Assembly (NCBI RefSeq): GCF_013415485.1
Contig: NZ_JACBXS010000004.1
Location: forward strand, 94,426-158,425
DNA from: Rhabdonatronobacter sediminivivens
GTDB taxonomy: Bacteria; Pseudomonadota; Alphaproteobacteria; Rhodobacterales; Rhodobacteraceae
Reading direction: 5' to 3'
DNA length: 64,000 bases
The notes beneath the pieces were generated by a model. The model did not search any database. It was given only the letters and a program-made list of their open reading frames with translations, and was not told the origin of the DNA. The position numbers were made by a program, and so were the translations under genes. The first letter of the stretch is position 1, and each line of letters begins with the position of its first letter. This document shows positions 33,742 through 42,800 of this stretch, in pieces.

Positions 33742-36700
33742 TCAGAGTTCATGATCGATGCTCGCTTCCGGTCCGGGGCCGAACAGGGCCGAGATCTGGG
33801 CCACCGTGACGCTCAGCCCTCCGTCCAGCCCATCCTGAGCCTGCTGGGTGGCGGTGTAGGTCCATTGCGGCTGGCCGATCTCGATCTCTCGCCGCAGGGC
33901 GCCATCCCCGCCCAGGATGCGCAGGCGGTAGCGCTCGAACTCCTCGCCCAGGGGCACCCCGTATCCCTGCCAGCTATCACCCTCGATCCGGGTCCGGCGC
34001 ACCCAGCTGATCCCCAGATCCCCCCCCGCAAGCGGACGCAACCGCAGATGCGCCGGCGCGTAGGGGCGCAGCCCCACGCCGTCGAAGGCGCGCGTGACCT
34101 CGGTATAGCTGGGATCGGATACGGGCCGCGATGCAGGGCCGATCCGGTAGCGATGCGCCATCCCCCGGACCGATCCCGGCAGGTCGATCTGTTCCGGCGC
34201 CCGGTCCATCAGCACCACGGTGCTGCCGGGGGGCCATTGCGCGGGCATCACCCCGTCGGTCCCTTGCTGGCCGCGCAGGCGCAGGGACAACTCCCACAGA
34301 TCCGGGGCGATCAGCGCCACCTGCTGGAACTGGAACAGCTCCCACGCCTGCCCGTCGCCGATGGCCATCAGGTTCGCGCCCCCCAGCACCGCCGCCGCGC
34401 TGGCCGAGGCCAGCGCCCCGCCGCCCAGCCGCACCCGCAGTGCGGGGCCCCGGTCCCAGCGGCCCGCCGGCGCCCAGGCGAGGGGTGTTTCCGTCACCCC
34501 GACCGTAGCGGGTGAGACCAGCAGCCGGTTCAGCTCCAGCTCTGCCCCCAGGGCGCCTTCATAGAGCGCGACCGCTCCCGGCCAGGGCCGGGAGGCCACC
34601 GCCAGATGCGGCGCGTGGGGCAGTTCATCCCCGCGCATCAGCGGCAGGTCCAGGAACACCGGCAGCACCGGCACGGGTGCCGCAAAGGGGCGCAAGCTGC
34701 TGCCTTCATCCACCACATCCGCCGCCGCATAAGGCGCAGGCTCTACCCGCACGGCCTCGACCGCGCGGCTCAGCCCCTGCGAGACCCGGTCAATCCGATA
34801 GAGCCCCTGCCCTGCCCCTGCCTCCAGCCGCACCACATCGCCCGGCCCATGAGCGCGCGAGGGCGGCAGCGTGAAACGCGCGCCATCGCGGGCGACGCGG
34901 GCCTCGGCCAGCCAGCGCTGGGCCATGCTGCGCGCCTCGGCCCGGTTCAGGACCAGCGGCAGATCGCTGCGCGACACCACGGTCTGCGCCTCATCGGGGA
35001 AGCGGGCCTCGGTCACGCGCTGGTCGAAATCGGCCTCGGCCTCGGTATAGCCGATCTGGACGCGGCCGATCAGCTCGGCCTCGGGCGCGCGGGTGGTCTC
35101 CAGCGCGCCGCCGTCACGCTCGGCCAGGTCCGGCAGCGCAAGGGTGCCCGCCGCGCGGCCATCGCGCAGCCGAAAGACCAGCGTGCCGTCCCGTTCCACC
35201 GCATCCACCCCATAGGCCAGCATCAGCGGCTGCAGCATCGCCCGCGCGCTGTCGGTCGAGGCCACGGCGAACCCGCGCACCACCCCGTGCAGGGCGCTGA
35301 CATCCACATGGTGCACGCCCGCCGCCGCGCAGATATCGGCCACCACCGCCGCCAGCGGCTGGTTCAGCGCCCGCCCCGAAAGCCAGTGACCCCGCGCCCA
35401 GTTCTCGCCATCGGCCCAGAGCGTGCGGTTGCCCGGGAACCACGGAAACGGCCGCGCATCCCAGGCCCAGACATGGGCGCGGGACATATCCACCATGGGG
35501 CCGCCATAGAGGTCGGACACCGGGTTATGGGCCGGGTCGCCCCAGTAGCTGGCCATTGCGCGCAGGTATTGCATCTGGATCAGGTCATCACGCCGCCCGG
35601 TGGAATAATACGGCAGGCTGCTTTCCGAGGATTTCGGATCCAGGAACTTGTTGGGCTGGTTCGTGCCCTTGTCGATGGCCGCGCAGCCCAGTTCGGTGAA
35701 CCAGAAGGGTTTCGAGCGCGGCACCCAAGGGCTGGGCGTGACCGCACGCTGGCCGTCGATCCGGTCATGGTGTTCGTTCTCCCACCAGCTGCGCAGATCC
35801 TTGTAGCGCCAGATCCAGGGCTCGTCATACGCACCATCGGTGATGGGGGTGCGCTCCTGCGCGGCGCGGGCGCGGGCATCGGGGTAATACCAGTCATAGC
35901 CCTCGCCCCCGGCGACATTGGCGCGCAGGTAATCAAGGTTGTAGATGCTGCCCCAATAGGCATCGGCGTGGTCCTGACCATCGCGCCAGTCCGACAGCGG
36001 CATGTAATTGTCGATGCCGATGAAATCGATCGCCTCATCCGCCCAGAGCGGGTCCAGGTGGAAATAGCGGTTGCCGGTGCCATCGCTGTAGCCCCAGTAT
36101 TCGGACCAGTCAGCGGCATAGGTCAGCTTGACATCCGGGCCAAGGATCGTGCGCACATCGACGGCCAGGGCGCGCAGGGCGGCCACGGCGGGGAAGCTGT
36201 GGCCGGGGCCGCGGATCTGGGTCAGCGCGCGCATTTCAGAGCCGATGCAGAAGGCATCCACTCCGCCCGCCGCCGCACAAAGTGCGGCGCAATGCAGGAT
36301 GAAGCGGCGATAGGACCACTCATTCGGCCCGCCATAGCTGACCGCGCCGTTGGAGATCGAGAAATCGCCCGGGGCCACGGTGCCGAAGAAAGCGGCGACC
36401 TCGGTTTGGGCGGCGGGGGTGCCATCGGGGGTGTCGGGGCGGCCAGGGGCGGCCTCCAGCGTGATGCGACCGCGCCAGGGCAGGACCGGCTGATCAGGCG
36501 CGTCGGACCAGGGATCGGGCAGGCCGTTGCCCTCCATCTGGCCCATCAGCAGGAAGGGATAGAACACCACCTTCTGCCCGCGCGCGTGCAACGCGTTGAT
36601 CCCTTCGATCACCGCCGCGTCGGCGGGGGTGGAGCCATAGACCGGCCGCCCGTCCAGCCGCGCCAGTTCCGGCGCGGTGGCGCGGGTGCGCCCGCTGACG

Positions 36701-37638
36701 GACCAGGACAGGCCGCGATCCTTGGCGTCGGCATGTTCCAGCTTCGGCTCCACCCGGCAGCGGCCCGCGCGCAGGTCATCGCCGAACCACGAAACGATCA
36801 GCAGGCTGGAGCCGCAGCCCGGCAATTCGCGCACCAGCTGGTCCAGCGCGACCTCCAGATCGGCGCGGCCCTGGGGGCTGTTGGTATTGATCGCCTGCGC
36901 CGCGCCCAGGCCCAGATCGCGCGTGACCGGCGTTTCGGCAAGCGAGAAATCGCCCGTGCCGGGCATCAGCGCCACGGCCTCGACCACGCGGTCCAGGGTG
37001 GGTTCGCCCTCGGCCTGGGCGGCGCGCAGCACCTCGAAGCTGAATTGCGGGACGCGGTTGCCGAAACGGCCCAGTTCCAGATCCTCGATCACCACATAGG
37101 CGATTCCGCGATAGGCCGGGGCGCGGCCCGGGCCCTCGACGGCCTCGATCTTTGGATCCGGGGTCTGGGAGTCGTCGCCATGATAGACACGCAGGTCCAG
37201 ATCATCGGGGGCGATTTCCTCGCCATCGGCCCAGATGCGGCCCACGCCAAGGATCGGCCCCTCGCACAGGGCCAGGGCCAGGCTGATGGCGTAGGAATAT
37301 TCCTCGACCTTGACGCGCGGGCGGCCCTTGCCGCCGCCGCTGCGGCTGGTGGTGCGGGTTTCCTCGAACCGCGTGGCCCAGATGACATGGCCGCCCAGCC
37401 GCACCCGGCCCCAGACACGCGGCAGGGGCGCGCCCTCGCCCGCGGCGGTCAGGCGCAGGCGGTCCACCCGGCCGCTTTCCACCACCTGCGTGCCCGGCCC
37501 CATCAGGCGCTGATCGATGGCCATGCCGATGGTCGCCCCCACCGCGCGCCCGATCACCGCACCTGAAAGGCCCAGCACCGTGCCCCCCACGCCCGAGCCC
37601 AGCGCCGCCCCTGCCGCCGAAAGAACCAGAGTTGCCAT
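33742..37638 (-). CDS. GTA baseplate multidomain protein (g15, host-specificity protein)
   Basis: A 1298-residue protein matching the GTA "megatron" in size and sequence. The N-terminus is glycine-rich and hydrophobic (ALGSGVGGTVLGLSGAVIGR). A glycoside-hydrolase-like TIM-barrel region spans roughly residues 420-740, with FCIGSEMRALT and IDFIGIDNYMPLSDW; later come tail-tip domains. In the Rhodobacter capsulatus particle it forms the baseplate and reaches the host envelope. It is the last gene of the GTA block, 45 bases after g14. No frameshift is seen, so it appears intact. Confidence 0.93.
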   Translation of the reverse strand: MATLVLSAAGAALGSGVGGTVLGLSGAVIGRAVGATIGMAIDQRLMGPGTQVVESGRVDRLRLTAAGEGAPLPRVWGRVRLGGHVIWATRFEETRTTSRSGGGKGRPRVKVEEYSYAISLALALCEGPILGVGRIWADGEEIAPDDLDLRVYHGDDSQTPDPKIEAVEGPGRAPAYRGIAYVVIEDLELGRFGNRVPQFSFEVLRAAQAEGEPTLDRVVEAVALMPGTGDFSLAETPVTRDLGLGAAQAINTNSPQGRADLEVALDQLVRELPGCGSSLLIVSWFGDDLRAGRCRVEPKLEHADAKDRGLSWSVSGRTRATAPELARLDGRPVYGSTPADAAVIEGINALHARGQKVVFYPFLLMGQMEGNGLPDPWSDAPDQPVLPWRGRITLEAAPGRPDTPDGTPAAQTEVAAFFGTVAPGDFSISNGAVSYGGPNEWSYRRFILHCAALCAAAGGVDAFCIGSEMRALTQIRGPGHSFPAVAALRALAVDVRTILGPDVKLTYAADWSEYWGYSDGTGNRYFHLDPLWADEAIDFIGIDNYMPLSDWRDGQDHADAYWGSIYNLDYLRANVAGGEGYDWYYPDARARAAQERTPITDGAYDEPWIWRYKDLRSWWENEHHDRIDGQRAVTPSPWVPRSKPFWFTELGCAAIDKGTNQPNKFLDPKSSESSLPYYSTGRRDDLIQMQYLRAMASYWGDPAHNPVSDLYGGPMVDMSRAHVWAWDARPFPWFPGNRTLWADGENWARGHWLSGRALNQPLAAVVADICAAAGVHHVDVSALHGVVRGFAVASTDSARAMLQPLMLAYGVDAVERDGTLVFRLRDGRAAGTLALPDLAERDGGALETTRAPEAELIGRVQIGYTEAEADFDQRVTEARFPDEAQTVVSRSDLPLVLNRAEARSMAQRWLAEARVARDGARFTLPPSRAHGPGDVVRLEAGAGQGLYRIDRVSQGLSRAVEAVRVEPAPYAAADVVDEGSSLRPFAAPVPVLPVFLDLPLMRGDELPHAPHLAVASRPWPGAVALYEGALGAELELNRLLVSPATVGVTETPLAWAPAGRWDRGPALRVRLGGGALASASAAAVLGGANLMAIGDGQAWELFQFQQVALIAPDLWELSLRLRGQQGTDGVMPAQWPPGSTVVLMDRAPEQIDLPGSVRGMAHRYRIGPASRPVSDPSYTEVTRAFDGVGLRPYAPAHLRLRPLAGGDLGISWVRRTRIEGDSWQGYGVPLGEEFERYRLRILGGDGALRREIEIGQPQWTYTATQQAQDGLDGGLSVTVAQISALFGPGPEASIDHEL

Positions 37639-37683
37639 TGCGTTATCCTTTCCGATCCGGGGGATGCACCGCGCGCGGCTGCA

Positions 37684-38154
37684 TCACACCCCTGTCCCGC
37701 CTGTCCCGGTGGCCATCACAGGCCGCAGCCGAAAGCGCGCCACGATCCGGCGCGCCCAGACCCCGCCAAGCGGGCTTTCCACCACCCCATGCCCGATGAA
37801 GGCATGGATGAAATGCGGCCCGCCCGGGCGGTCGCTGCGCAGGCCCAGATGCCGCGCCGCCATGCCGCGCTGCAGCCGGAACAGCAGCACATCGCCCGCC
37901 TGCGCCGCGCCACTGGCGGGGGCCAGAGCGGTCTGCAGCCCGAGCAGCAGGGCCTCGCCCTCAGCGCTGTCCCAGCCCTGGGGGTACAGCGGCAGGGCGG
38001 CGGGTTCGGCGCCATGCACCGCCCGCCAGACCCCGCGCACCAGCCCCAGACAATCGCAGCCCGCACCACGGACCGAGGCCCGGTGCCGAAACGGCGTGCC
38101 GATCCAGGCGCGGGCCTCGGCCACCACGGCCTCGGCAAGCTGGGTGTCGGTCAT
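37684..38154 (-). CDS. GTA NlpC/P60-type peptidase (g14)
   Basis: A 156-residue cysteine peptidase. The catalytic Cys lies in GAGCDCLGLVRGVW and the His in FIHAFIGHGVVES, as in NlpC/P60 hydrolases of phage tails. It probably cuts peptidoglycan to let the tail pass into the periplasm of recipient cells. The start ATG overlaps the g13 stop by four bases (ATGA), showing translational coupling. Confidence 0.92.
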   Translation of the reverse strand: MTDTQLAEAVVAEARAWIGTPFRHRASVRGAGCDCLGLVRGVWRAVHGAEPAALPLYPQGWDSAEGEALLLGLQTALAPASGAAQAGDVLLFRLQRGMAARHLGLRSDRPGGPHFIHAFIGHGVVESPLGGVWARRIVARFRLRPVMATGTGGTGV

Positions 38155-39041
38155 GTGTCGTCGCCCCCGCGCAGGCGGCCGCCGTCATTGACGCCGTCGG
38201 TTCGGGGATAGGCCAGCAGCCAATCCTCACGCGGGATATGGGGAAAGCCCCGGAAATTCCGCAGGTTGTTGAACTTCAACCGGCAGGAGGCGGCGCGCTT
38301 GTCGCAGCCGGCCTCCAGCCGCAGCAGATCGCCCGGCGCGGGCGCGCGGCCCAGTTGCTGCCAAAGCTGCAGGCTGCGCTGCCCGCCCGGCGCCAGCCGG
38401 TCGCTGCGGATCACGCCCACCTGCCCGGCCGCCGCGCCCTCCAGCACCCGTAGGCGGCCGAATTCGAACCAGCGATCTTCGAACCCCGGCAAATCCGCGA
38501 AGTCGAAGCTCTGGCCCGCGTGGACCACCTCGGCCGGCAGATCCACGGCAAAGCCCGGCAGCGACAGGTCAAACCCGCAGGCGCTGTCGCCCAGCACCGC
38601 GCCGCAGCCGGTCTGGAACACCCGCCCCCGCGTCTGGCCCAGGGGTTCGGTCAGCCCGCGCAATTCGGCCTGAAAGGCGCCGCCCGCGCGGGTGATCTCG
38701 CCGATGGTGCCGCGAAAGGCCACGCGGCGCTGCGACGGGTCGGCCCAGTTGACCTCCCATATCACCAGCGCCGCGCCATCATAGAGGCCGGCGAGGATGT
38801 CGGCCTCGGTCAAACCGCTGTCGATCAGGGCGCCCATGGCCTCGGAATTGTCCACCGACAGGCCGGTGCTGCTGTCCAGCGCGCGCGCGCTCATGCCCGC
38901 ATCGGCGCGAAAAGTGACGCCGTCAAAGCTCAGATCCCGGTCATGGTCGGTGAAGCCCAGCACCGTGCCATCGGCGCGGGTCAGCTGCCAGGCGCGGCAG
39001 ACGGTGGTCAGGCCGCTGGAGAGATGCTCTTGCAGGCTCAT
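38151..39041 (-). CDS. GTA tail hub protein, DUF2163 family (g13)
   Basis: A 296-residue protein beginning MSLQEHLSSGLTTVCRAWQL and containing GFTDHDRDLSFDGVTF, the DUF2163 start, with two Cys pairs near the C-terminus (LEAGCDKRAASCRLKFNNL) that are conserved in the phage BR0599-like family and bind an iron-sulfur cluster in the GTA particle. It forms the hub of the tail tip. Four-base overlaps link it to g12 before and g14 after. Confidence 0.92.
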   Translation of the reverse strand: MSLQEHLSSGLTTVCRAWQLTRADGTVLGFTDHDRDLSFDGVTFRADAGMSARALDSSTGLSVDNSEAMGALIDSGLTEADILAGLYDGAALVIWEVNWADPSQRRVAFRGTIGEITRAGGAFQAELRGLTEPLGQTRGRVFQTGCGAVLGDSACGFDLSLPGFAVDLPAEVVHAGQSFDFADLPGFEDRWFEFGRLRVLEGAAAGQVGVIRSDRLAPGGQRSLQLWQQLGRAPAPGDLLRLEAGCDKRAASCRLKFNNLRNFRGFPHIPREDWLLAYPRTDGVNDGGRLRGGDDT

Positions 39042-39670
39042 GCGCGGATCTCCACCACCGGGACGCGGGGCAGATCGCCGGCGCGGAAACTGGCGACCGA
39101 GACCTGGATCAGGTCGGTGTCGAACCGCACCGGCACGTCGAATTCGAAGCCCGCGCGCACCTCGGCCCCCTTGCCCGGGGGCGTGTCGAAGCGGATCACC
39201 CCGGTGGTGGCGTCCAGCGCCCAGCCCTTGCCATCGGCCATCAGATCCGCGCCCAACGCCACCATGACCGTATCGGCCACCGGCTTGGTGATCGCGCGCC
39301 ATTCCACCTGCGCGCCGGACCGATACCCCTTGCGCAGGGCAAACGCGCGCTGCACCCCGTCGCCCATGCCCAGCAGCTGATCCGTCGCTGTCACCGGGCG
39401 CGAGGCCGGGGCGGAGCGGTAATCCGCCCAGTCCTTCCAGCGAAACCCGTGCAGCCGCCCGCGCCGCGCCTCGAAAAACGCGATCAGCGCTTCGACATCA
39501 TCAAGCCGCCGCAACCCCAGCCCCGCGTCATAGCGGCGGCGCGATTGCGCCCAGGGGCTGTTGCGTTCCTCATGGCCGTTGGTCAGCGTCACCACCTCGG
39601 TGCGCCGCTCAGGCCCGCCAAGCGAGCCGAAGCTCAGATTCGCCGGAAAGCGGATTTCGTGAAAGCCCAT
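39038..39670 (-). CDS. GTA distal tail protein, DUF2460 family (g12)
   Basis: A 210-residue protein starting MGFHEIRFPANLSFGSLGGP and containing RRLDDVEALIAFFEARRGRL and HGFRWKDWADYRS, the DUF2460/TIGR02217 signature. It forms the ring that joins the tail tube to the baseplate. It starts one base after the g11 stop codon. The frame extends upstream, but the chosen start matches relatives. Confidence 0.92.
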   Translation of the reverse strand: MGFHEIRFPANLSFGSLGGPERRTEVVTLTNGHEERNSPWAQSRRRYDAGLGLRRLDDVEALIAFFEARRGRLHGFRWKDWADYRSAPASRPVTATDQLLGMGDGVQRAFALRKGYRSGAQVEWRAITKPVADTVMVALGADLMADGKGWALDATTGVIRFDTPPGKGAEVRAGFEFDVPVRFDTDLIQVSVASFRAGDLPRVPVVEIRA

Positions 39671-39671
39671 G

Positions 39672-40331
39672 TCAGCGGTTCCTCTGTCCCCGGGCCAGCA
39701 GGCGGCCCATTTCCGCGGCGATCTGGCTTTCCGAGCGGCGGAAGCCTTCGACATCGGGGGTTGAAATATTGAAAGTCACGTTGATCGCGCGCCCCCCGCC
39801 ACCCGCGGCCTGCACCCCCAGCTTGCCATCGGGGCCGCGGCTCAGGGGCATGATCGCCTCGGGGCCGGCCTCGCCCATCAGGCCGGTGGTGCCGCCGCGC
39901 ATGGGAAAGGCCGTGGCCTGCGAAATCACGCCCCCCTTGGCAAAGGGCATCACCCGGCCGTTGGCAAAGCTGCCGCCCTGGGCAAAGGGCATCACCGCCC
40001 CCATCAGCCCGCCCACGCCGCGCGCCAGCGCCGCGCCCAGCGCGTTCTGCACCGGCGCCATGGCCTGATTGTAGACCGAGGCCGACATGGTCTGCGCGAC
40101 CCCGCGCAGCGCATCCTTCAGCCGCATCCCGTCGAACACCATCCCGTCAAAGGCGCGCCGCAAGCCGCCACCAAAGGAGCGCGAGAGCCCCTCGACCTGG
40201 CGCTCGGTCATGGCCAGCGAGCGTTCCAGCCCAGCCAGCTCGCCCTCGAACCCCGCGACCATGCCGCTGGTATTGCCCAGCCGCAGCTCCAGCGCGGCCA
40301 GCTGGTTTTCAAACTCGGTCATGTCCGTCAT
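39672..40331 (-). CDS. GTA tail tape measure protein (g11)
   Basis: A 219-residue protein, short for a tape measure, as GTA tails are short. The N-terminal half is a charged coiled-coil (ENQLAALELRLGNTSGMVAG), the middle is Gly/Ala-rich and hydrophobic (NALGAALARGVGGLMGAVMP), and the C-terminus contains GLMGEAGPEAIMPLSRG, the motif common at tape measure C-termini. It sets tail length and leaves the tail during DNA ejection. Its start overlaps the chaperone gene by 23 bases. Confidence 0.9.
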   Translation of the reverse strand: MTDMTEFENQLAALELRLGNTSGMVAGFEGELAGLERSLAMTERQVEGLSRSFGGGLRRAFDGMVFDGMRLKDALRGVAQTMSASVYNQAMAPVQNALGAALARGVGGLMGAVMPFAQGGSFANGRVMPFAKGGVISQATAFPMRGGTTGLMGEAGPEAIMPLSRGPDGKLGVQAAGGGGRAINVTFNISTPDVEGFRRSESQIAAEMGRLLARGQRNR

Positions 40332-40536
40332 CTTGCTGCGCTCCTGCAGTGTCGGGGTAGCGCGCGGCCAGCTCCTCCAGCCGCGCGCGGGTCAGGGGCT
40401 GGGCGCCGCCCTCGAAGCCCAGCATCACCGCCAGTTCCAGCGGGGTCAGCGCCCAGAACTGCGCCGGGGTCAGGCGCAGATCGCGCAGCCCGGCGCGCAT
40501 CAGCGCCGCCCAGTCCATGCCTGGCCGCGCGCTCAT
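40309..40536 (-). CDS. GTA small tail assembly chaperone (g10.1)
   Basis: A 75-residue protein with MDWAALMRAGLRDLRLTPAQ and FWALTPLELAVMLG, matching the phage tail assembly chaperone family TIGR02216. In phages, small proteins at this place help load the tape measure protein. It overlaps g10 by four bases and g11 by 23 bases, as phage chaperone genes often do. No frameshift signal was identified. Confidence 0.88.
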   Translation of the reverse strand: MSARPGMDWAALMRAGLRDLRLTPAQFWALTPLELAVMLGFEGGAQPLTRARLEELAARYPDTAGAQQDDGHDRV

Positions 40537-40853
40537 GCCTGGTCAGGGCGCGAAAACGCCCGCGCCAGCAGCAGCGCGGCCACCCGCGCGCCCTCGACCG
40601 GGCCGCCGCGGATCTCGGCCGACAGCAGGTCATCCGCCGTGCCCTGCCAGCCGCCGCCGCGCAAACCGGCCACGATCAGCGCCAGCACATCGCGGCTGGT
40701 AAAGGCGCCGCCCTCGAACCGTTCGACCAGCGCCATCAGGCTGTCGGCCTGCAACGCGGCCTCCAGTTCCGCCAGGGCGCCCAGGGTCAGCTTCAGCACA
40801 TGGCGGCGGTCGTCGATCCACAGCGCCACCTCGCCCGCATGAGGGTTGGCCAT
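40533..40853 (-). CDS. GTA gp10-family tail assembly protein (g10)
   Basis: A 106-residue protein starting MANPHAGEVALWIDDRRHVL followed by LTLGALAELEAALQ, the GTA gp10 (PF11836) signature. It is needed for tail assembly and is thought to be the larger partner of the g10.1 chaperone. A GTG start at 40871, overlapping the g9 stop as GTGA, would add six residues and is a real alternative, since the ATG has its purine-rich site very close. Confidence 0.88.
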   Translation of the reverse strand: MANPHAGEVALWIDDRRHVLKLTLGALAELEAALQADSLMALVERFEGGAFTSRDVLALIVAGLRGGGWQGTADDLLSAEIRGGPVEGARVAALLLARAFSRPDQA

Positions 40854-40867
40854 TCTCCGCCCCCCGC

Positions 40868-41281
40868 TCACAGCGCCACGAAATCAAGCGCCCCGGCCGA
40901 GGCCAGCGCGATTTCATAGGTCGCCTCGCCATTATGGCTGCCGGCGTAATCCAGCCCGGTGATCTGGAACCGGCCCTCGACCAGGCCGAAATCGGGGATC
41001 ACCACCTGAAACACCGGCACCTCGCCGGCAAAGAAGATGGCCCGCGCCCGTTCATCGGTGCCCGCATCGCGGAACACGCCCGAGCCCGAGATCGAGGCCG
41101 ATTTCACACCCGCCCCGCCCAGCAACTCACGCCAGCCGCCCGCGCTTTCCAGGCTGGTGACATCCACCGTTTCCGCGTTGAAGCTGATCCGCGTGGCGCG
41201 CAGCCCCGCGATGGTCTCGAACTGGCCGTCGCCGGTCATGTCCACCTTGATCAGCAGATCCTTGCCGTTCTGCGCCCCCAT
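40868..41281 (-). CDS. GTA major tail tube protein, TP901-1 family (g9)
   Basis: A 137-residue protein starting MGAQNGKDLLIKVDMTGDG and containing VDVTSLESAGGWRELL and KSASISGSGVFRD, the TIGR02126 major tail protein pattern. It polymerises into the tail tube. The ATG has a purine-rich site upstream, and the frame before it lacks similarity. A 55-base gap separates it from g8, where an individual translation signal is expected for this abundant protein. Confidence 0.93.
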   Translation of the reverse strand: MGAQNGKDLLIKVDMTGDGQFETIAGLRATRISFNAETVDVTSLESAGGWRELLGGAGVKSASISGSGVFRDAGTDERARAIFFAGEVPVFQVVIPDFGLVEGRFQITGLDYAGSHNGEATYEIALASAGALDFVAL

Positions 41282-41336
41282 GGGTTCACTCCTTGTTGTG
41301 CGGCCCGCGCCGCCTTGCATTGCTCAAGGGGCCGGT

Positions 41337-41750
41337 TCAGCCCGCATCCTCCACCCGCGCGCGAAAGCGCAGGTCAATCCGCCGGGTGCGCCCGCCCTGC
41401 AGGCGCCGCGCCTCGGCCCGGTCGAACCACAGCCCCACCAGGCGCCCGCGCTGAAGCGCCAGATCGGCGCCCGCCAGCAGATCGGAAATCCGCCCCGCCG
41501 CCTGCTTGGCCTCCAGAAACCCCGCCGCGTCCGAGATGACCGAGATCACCATCCGGTGCTCGGCCCCCGCGCCGCTCTGGTCTGATCGGTCCAGAACCTG
41601 CTCGGCGCCGATCAGCACATGGGTGCCGGGCGCGCTGGCGGGCGGGGCGGCATCATGGATCGCCCCGGCCACCAGGTCCGACAGCACGGCATCGCCTGCC
41701 AGAGAGTCATAGATCGCGCCCTGCAGGGCGGCTGCCATCGCATAGCTCAT
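41337..41750 (-). CDS. GTA tail terminator, DUF3168 family (g8)
   Basis: A 137-residue protein starting MSYAMAAALQGAIYDSLAGD and containing GTHVLIGAEQ, a DUF3168 member. In the GTA particle this protein caps the tail tube below the head. Its start overlaps the g7 stop by four bases. Confidence 0.9.
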   Translation of the reverse strand: MSYAMAAALQGAIYDSLAGDAVLSDLVAGAIHDAAPPASAPGTHVLIGAEQVLDRSDQSGAGAEHRMVISVISDAAGFLEAKQAAGRISDLLAGADLALQRGRLVGLWFDRAEARRLQGGRTRRIDLRFRARVEDAG

Positions 41751-42085
41751 GCCGGGTCCTCCTCCAGCGCGGTGCAGACCAGATACCGGCCCGTCGGGTC
41801 GGCCTCGGCCACCGCCAGAATGCGAAAGCGCCGCGGCCCTTCGACCAGCCGCTGGCCGGGGCGCGGGCGGCGCGGGCTGCCCGCAGGCGCGGCGCGCAGG
41901 GTGATGCGCAGCCGCTGCGCCGCCTCGGGGCCCATGGCGCCCATCCGCTCATTGCCCGCGCCGGGCCGGATCTCGGCCCAGAGCATCCCCAGCGCGCTCC
42001 AGGTGATCGCCTGGCCCCCCGCACCATCGGGCGCCGCCTGAGGGTGCTCCAGCACCAGCGCGCGCGTCAGCCGCGGCGCGCTCAT
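41747..42085 (-). CDS. GTA head-tail stopper/adaptor (g7)
   Basis: A 112-residue protein starting MSAPRLTRALVLEHPQ and containing ITWSALGMLWAEIRPG and FRILAVAEADPTGRYL, as in SPP1 gp16-type head-closure proteins. It seals the head after the portal and adaptor. It overlaps both neighbours by four bases. Confidence 0.9.
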   Translation of the reverse strand: MSAPRLTRALVLEHPQAAPDGAGGQAITWSALGMLWAEIRPGAGNERMGAMGPEAAQRLRITLRAAPAGSPRRPRPGQRLVEGPRRFRILAVAEADPTGRYLVCTALEEDPA

Positions 42086-42663
42086 GCCCGCCCCCCGGTG
42101 CGCAGCACGCGCCAACGCTCCAGGATCGAGGCCACCGCCATCGGCAGAGCGCCGCCTGCCTCGCGGTCCTCATAGTGACGCGCGGCCAGCATCAGCACCG
42201 CCTGCGCCAGATCGGCGGGCAGATCCGCCCATTCGGGGCCGAACCCGGCGGTGAACCGGATCACCGCGCCCCCGCCCCAGCCAATCACCGGCAACACCAC
42301 GCCCATGGGCGCCAGCACCGGGCGATGCTGGTCACGCAGCAGACGCCAGCGCGCAGGGTCCACCAGGGTTTCCCCACCCGCGCGGTCCAGCAGCGCCACC
42401 TCCTGCACCTCGCGCACCGGCGCCACCGGCAGCACCTGCGCGTCGGGCGTGCGCCAGCCCTGCACCCGCAGCTCAAACCCGCGTTCCAGCAACACCTTGC
42501 CGGTCCGCGCCTCTACCGTGGCCATGGCCGCGCGCAGATACTGGGCCAGCAACCCGTCCTGGCTGGCATCATCGGCAAAGCCGCTGCCCATGCGCAGATG
42601 CTCGCGCAACGCCACCACCGGCAGCGCCTCCGGTGCAAACCCGCCTGTCTCGATCAGCTCCAT
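42082..42663 (-). CDS. GTA head-tail connector protein (g6)
   Basis: A 193-residue protein starting MELIETGGFAPEALPV, with LAQYLRAAMATVEARTGK and DLPADLAQAVLMLAARHYEDRE, the helical core of phage adaptor proteins that attach beneath the portal. It is the first gene of the coupled g6-g8 group. Between it and the capsid gene lies a 137-base gap with a terminator-like element, unusual inside a GTA operon. Confidence 0.9.
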   Translation of the reverse strand: MELIETGGFAPEALPVVALREHLRMGSGFADDASQDGLLAQYLRAAMATVEARTGKVLLERGFELRVQGWRTPDAQVLPVAPVREVQEVALLDRAGGETLVDPARWRLLRDQHRPVLAPMGVVLPVIGWGGGAVIRFTAGFGPEWADLPADLAQAVLMLAARHYEDREAGGALPMAVASILERWRVLRTGGRA

Positions 42664-42732
42664 AGCGCCCTTCCTTGCCTGCACGCCAAAGCGCGCCGCC
42701 CCGGCGCGGCGATCCCAACTGACCGCCGCGCC

Positions 42733-42793
42733 CCTCTCCTCATCTTGCGAAAATCACGCCCGCTGGGGCCGCCGGGGGCTGCACGCCCCCGGC
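42733..42793 (-). terminator. 3'-end element of the GTA capsid gene: hairpin plus TGATTTTCGCAAGA tail (copy C)
   Basis: Read on the minus strand after the capsid stop: a perfect 9-bp stem GCCGGGGGC/GCCCCCGGC with a five-base loop (42771-42793), then CGGGCGTGATTTTCGCAAGA and TGAG. The tail is a divergent copy of that after tctE and ectC. It lies between g5 and g6 and would cut expression of the tail genes relative to capsid, unless they have their own promoter. Confidence 0.55.
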
Positions 42794-42800
42794 CACCGCA

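Noticed and set aside
34606..37566. A 986-codon plus-strand frame opposite GTA g15
   Set aside because: Long antisense frames are expected in such GC-rich genes; the minus-strand product is a well-recognised GTA protein, the plus-strand one has no motifs.
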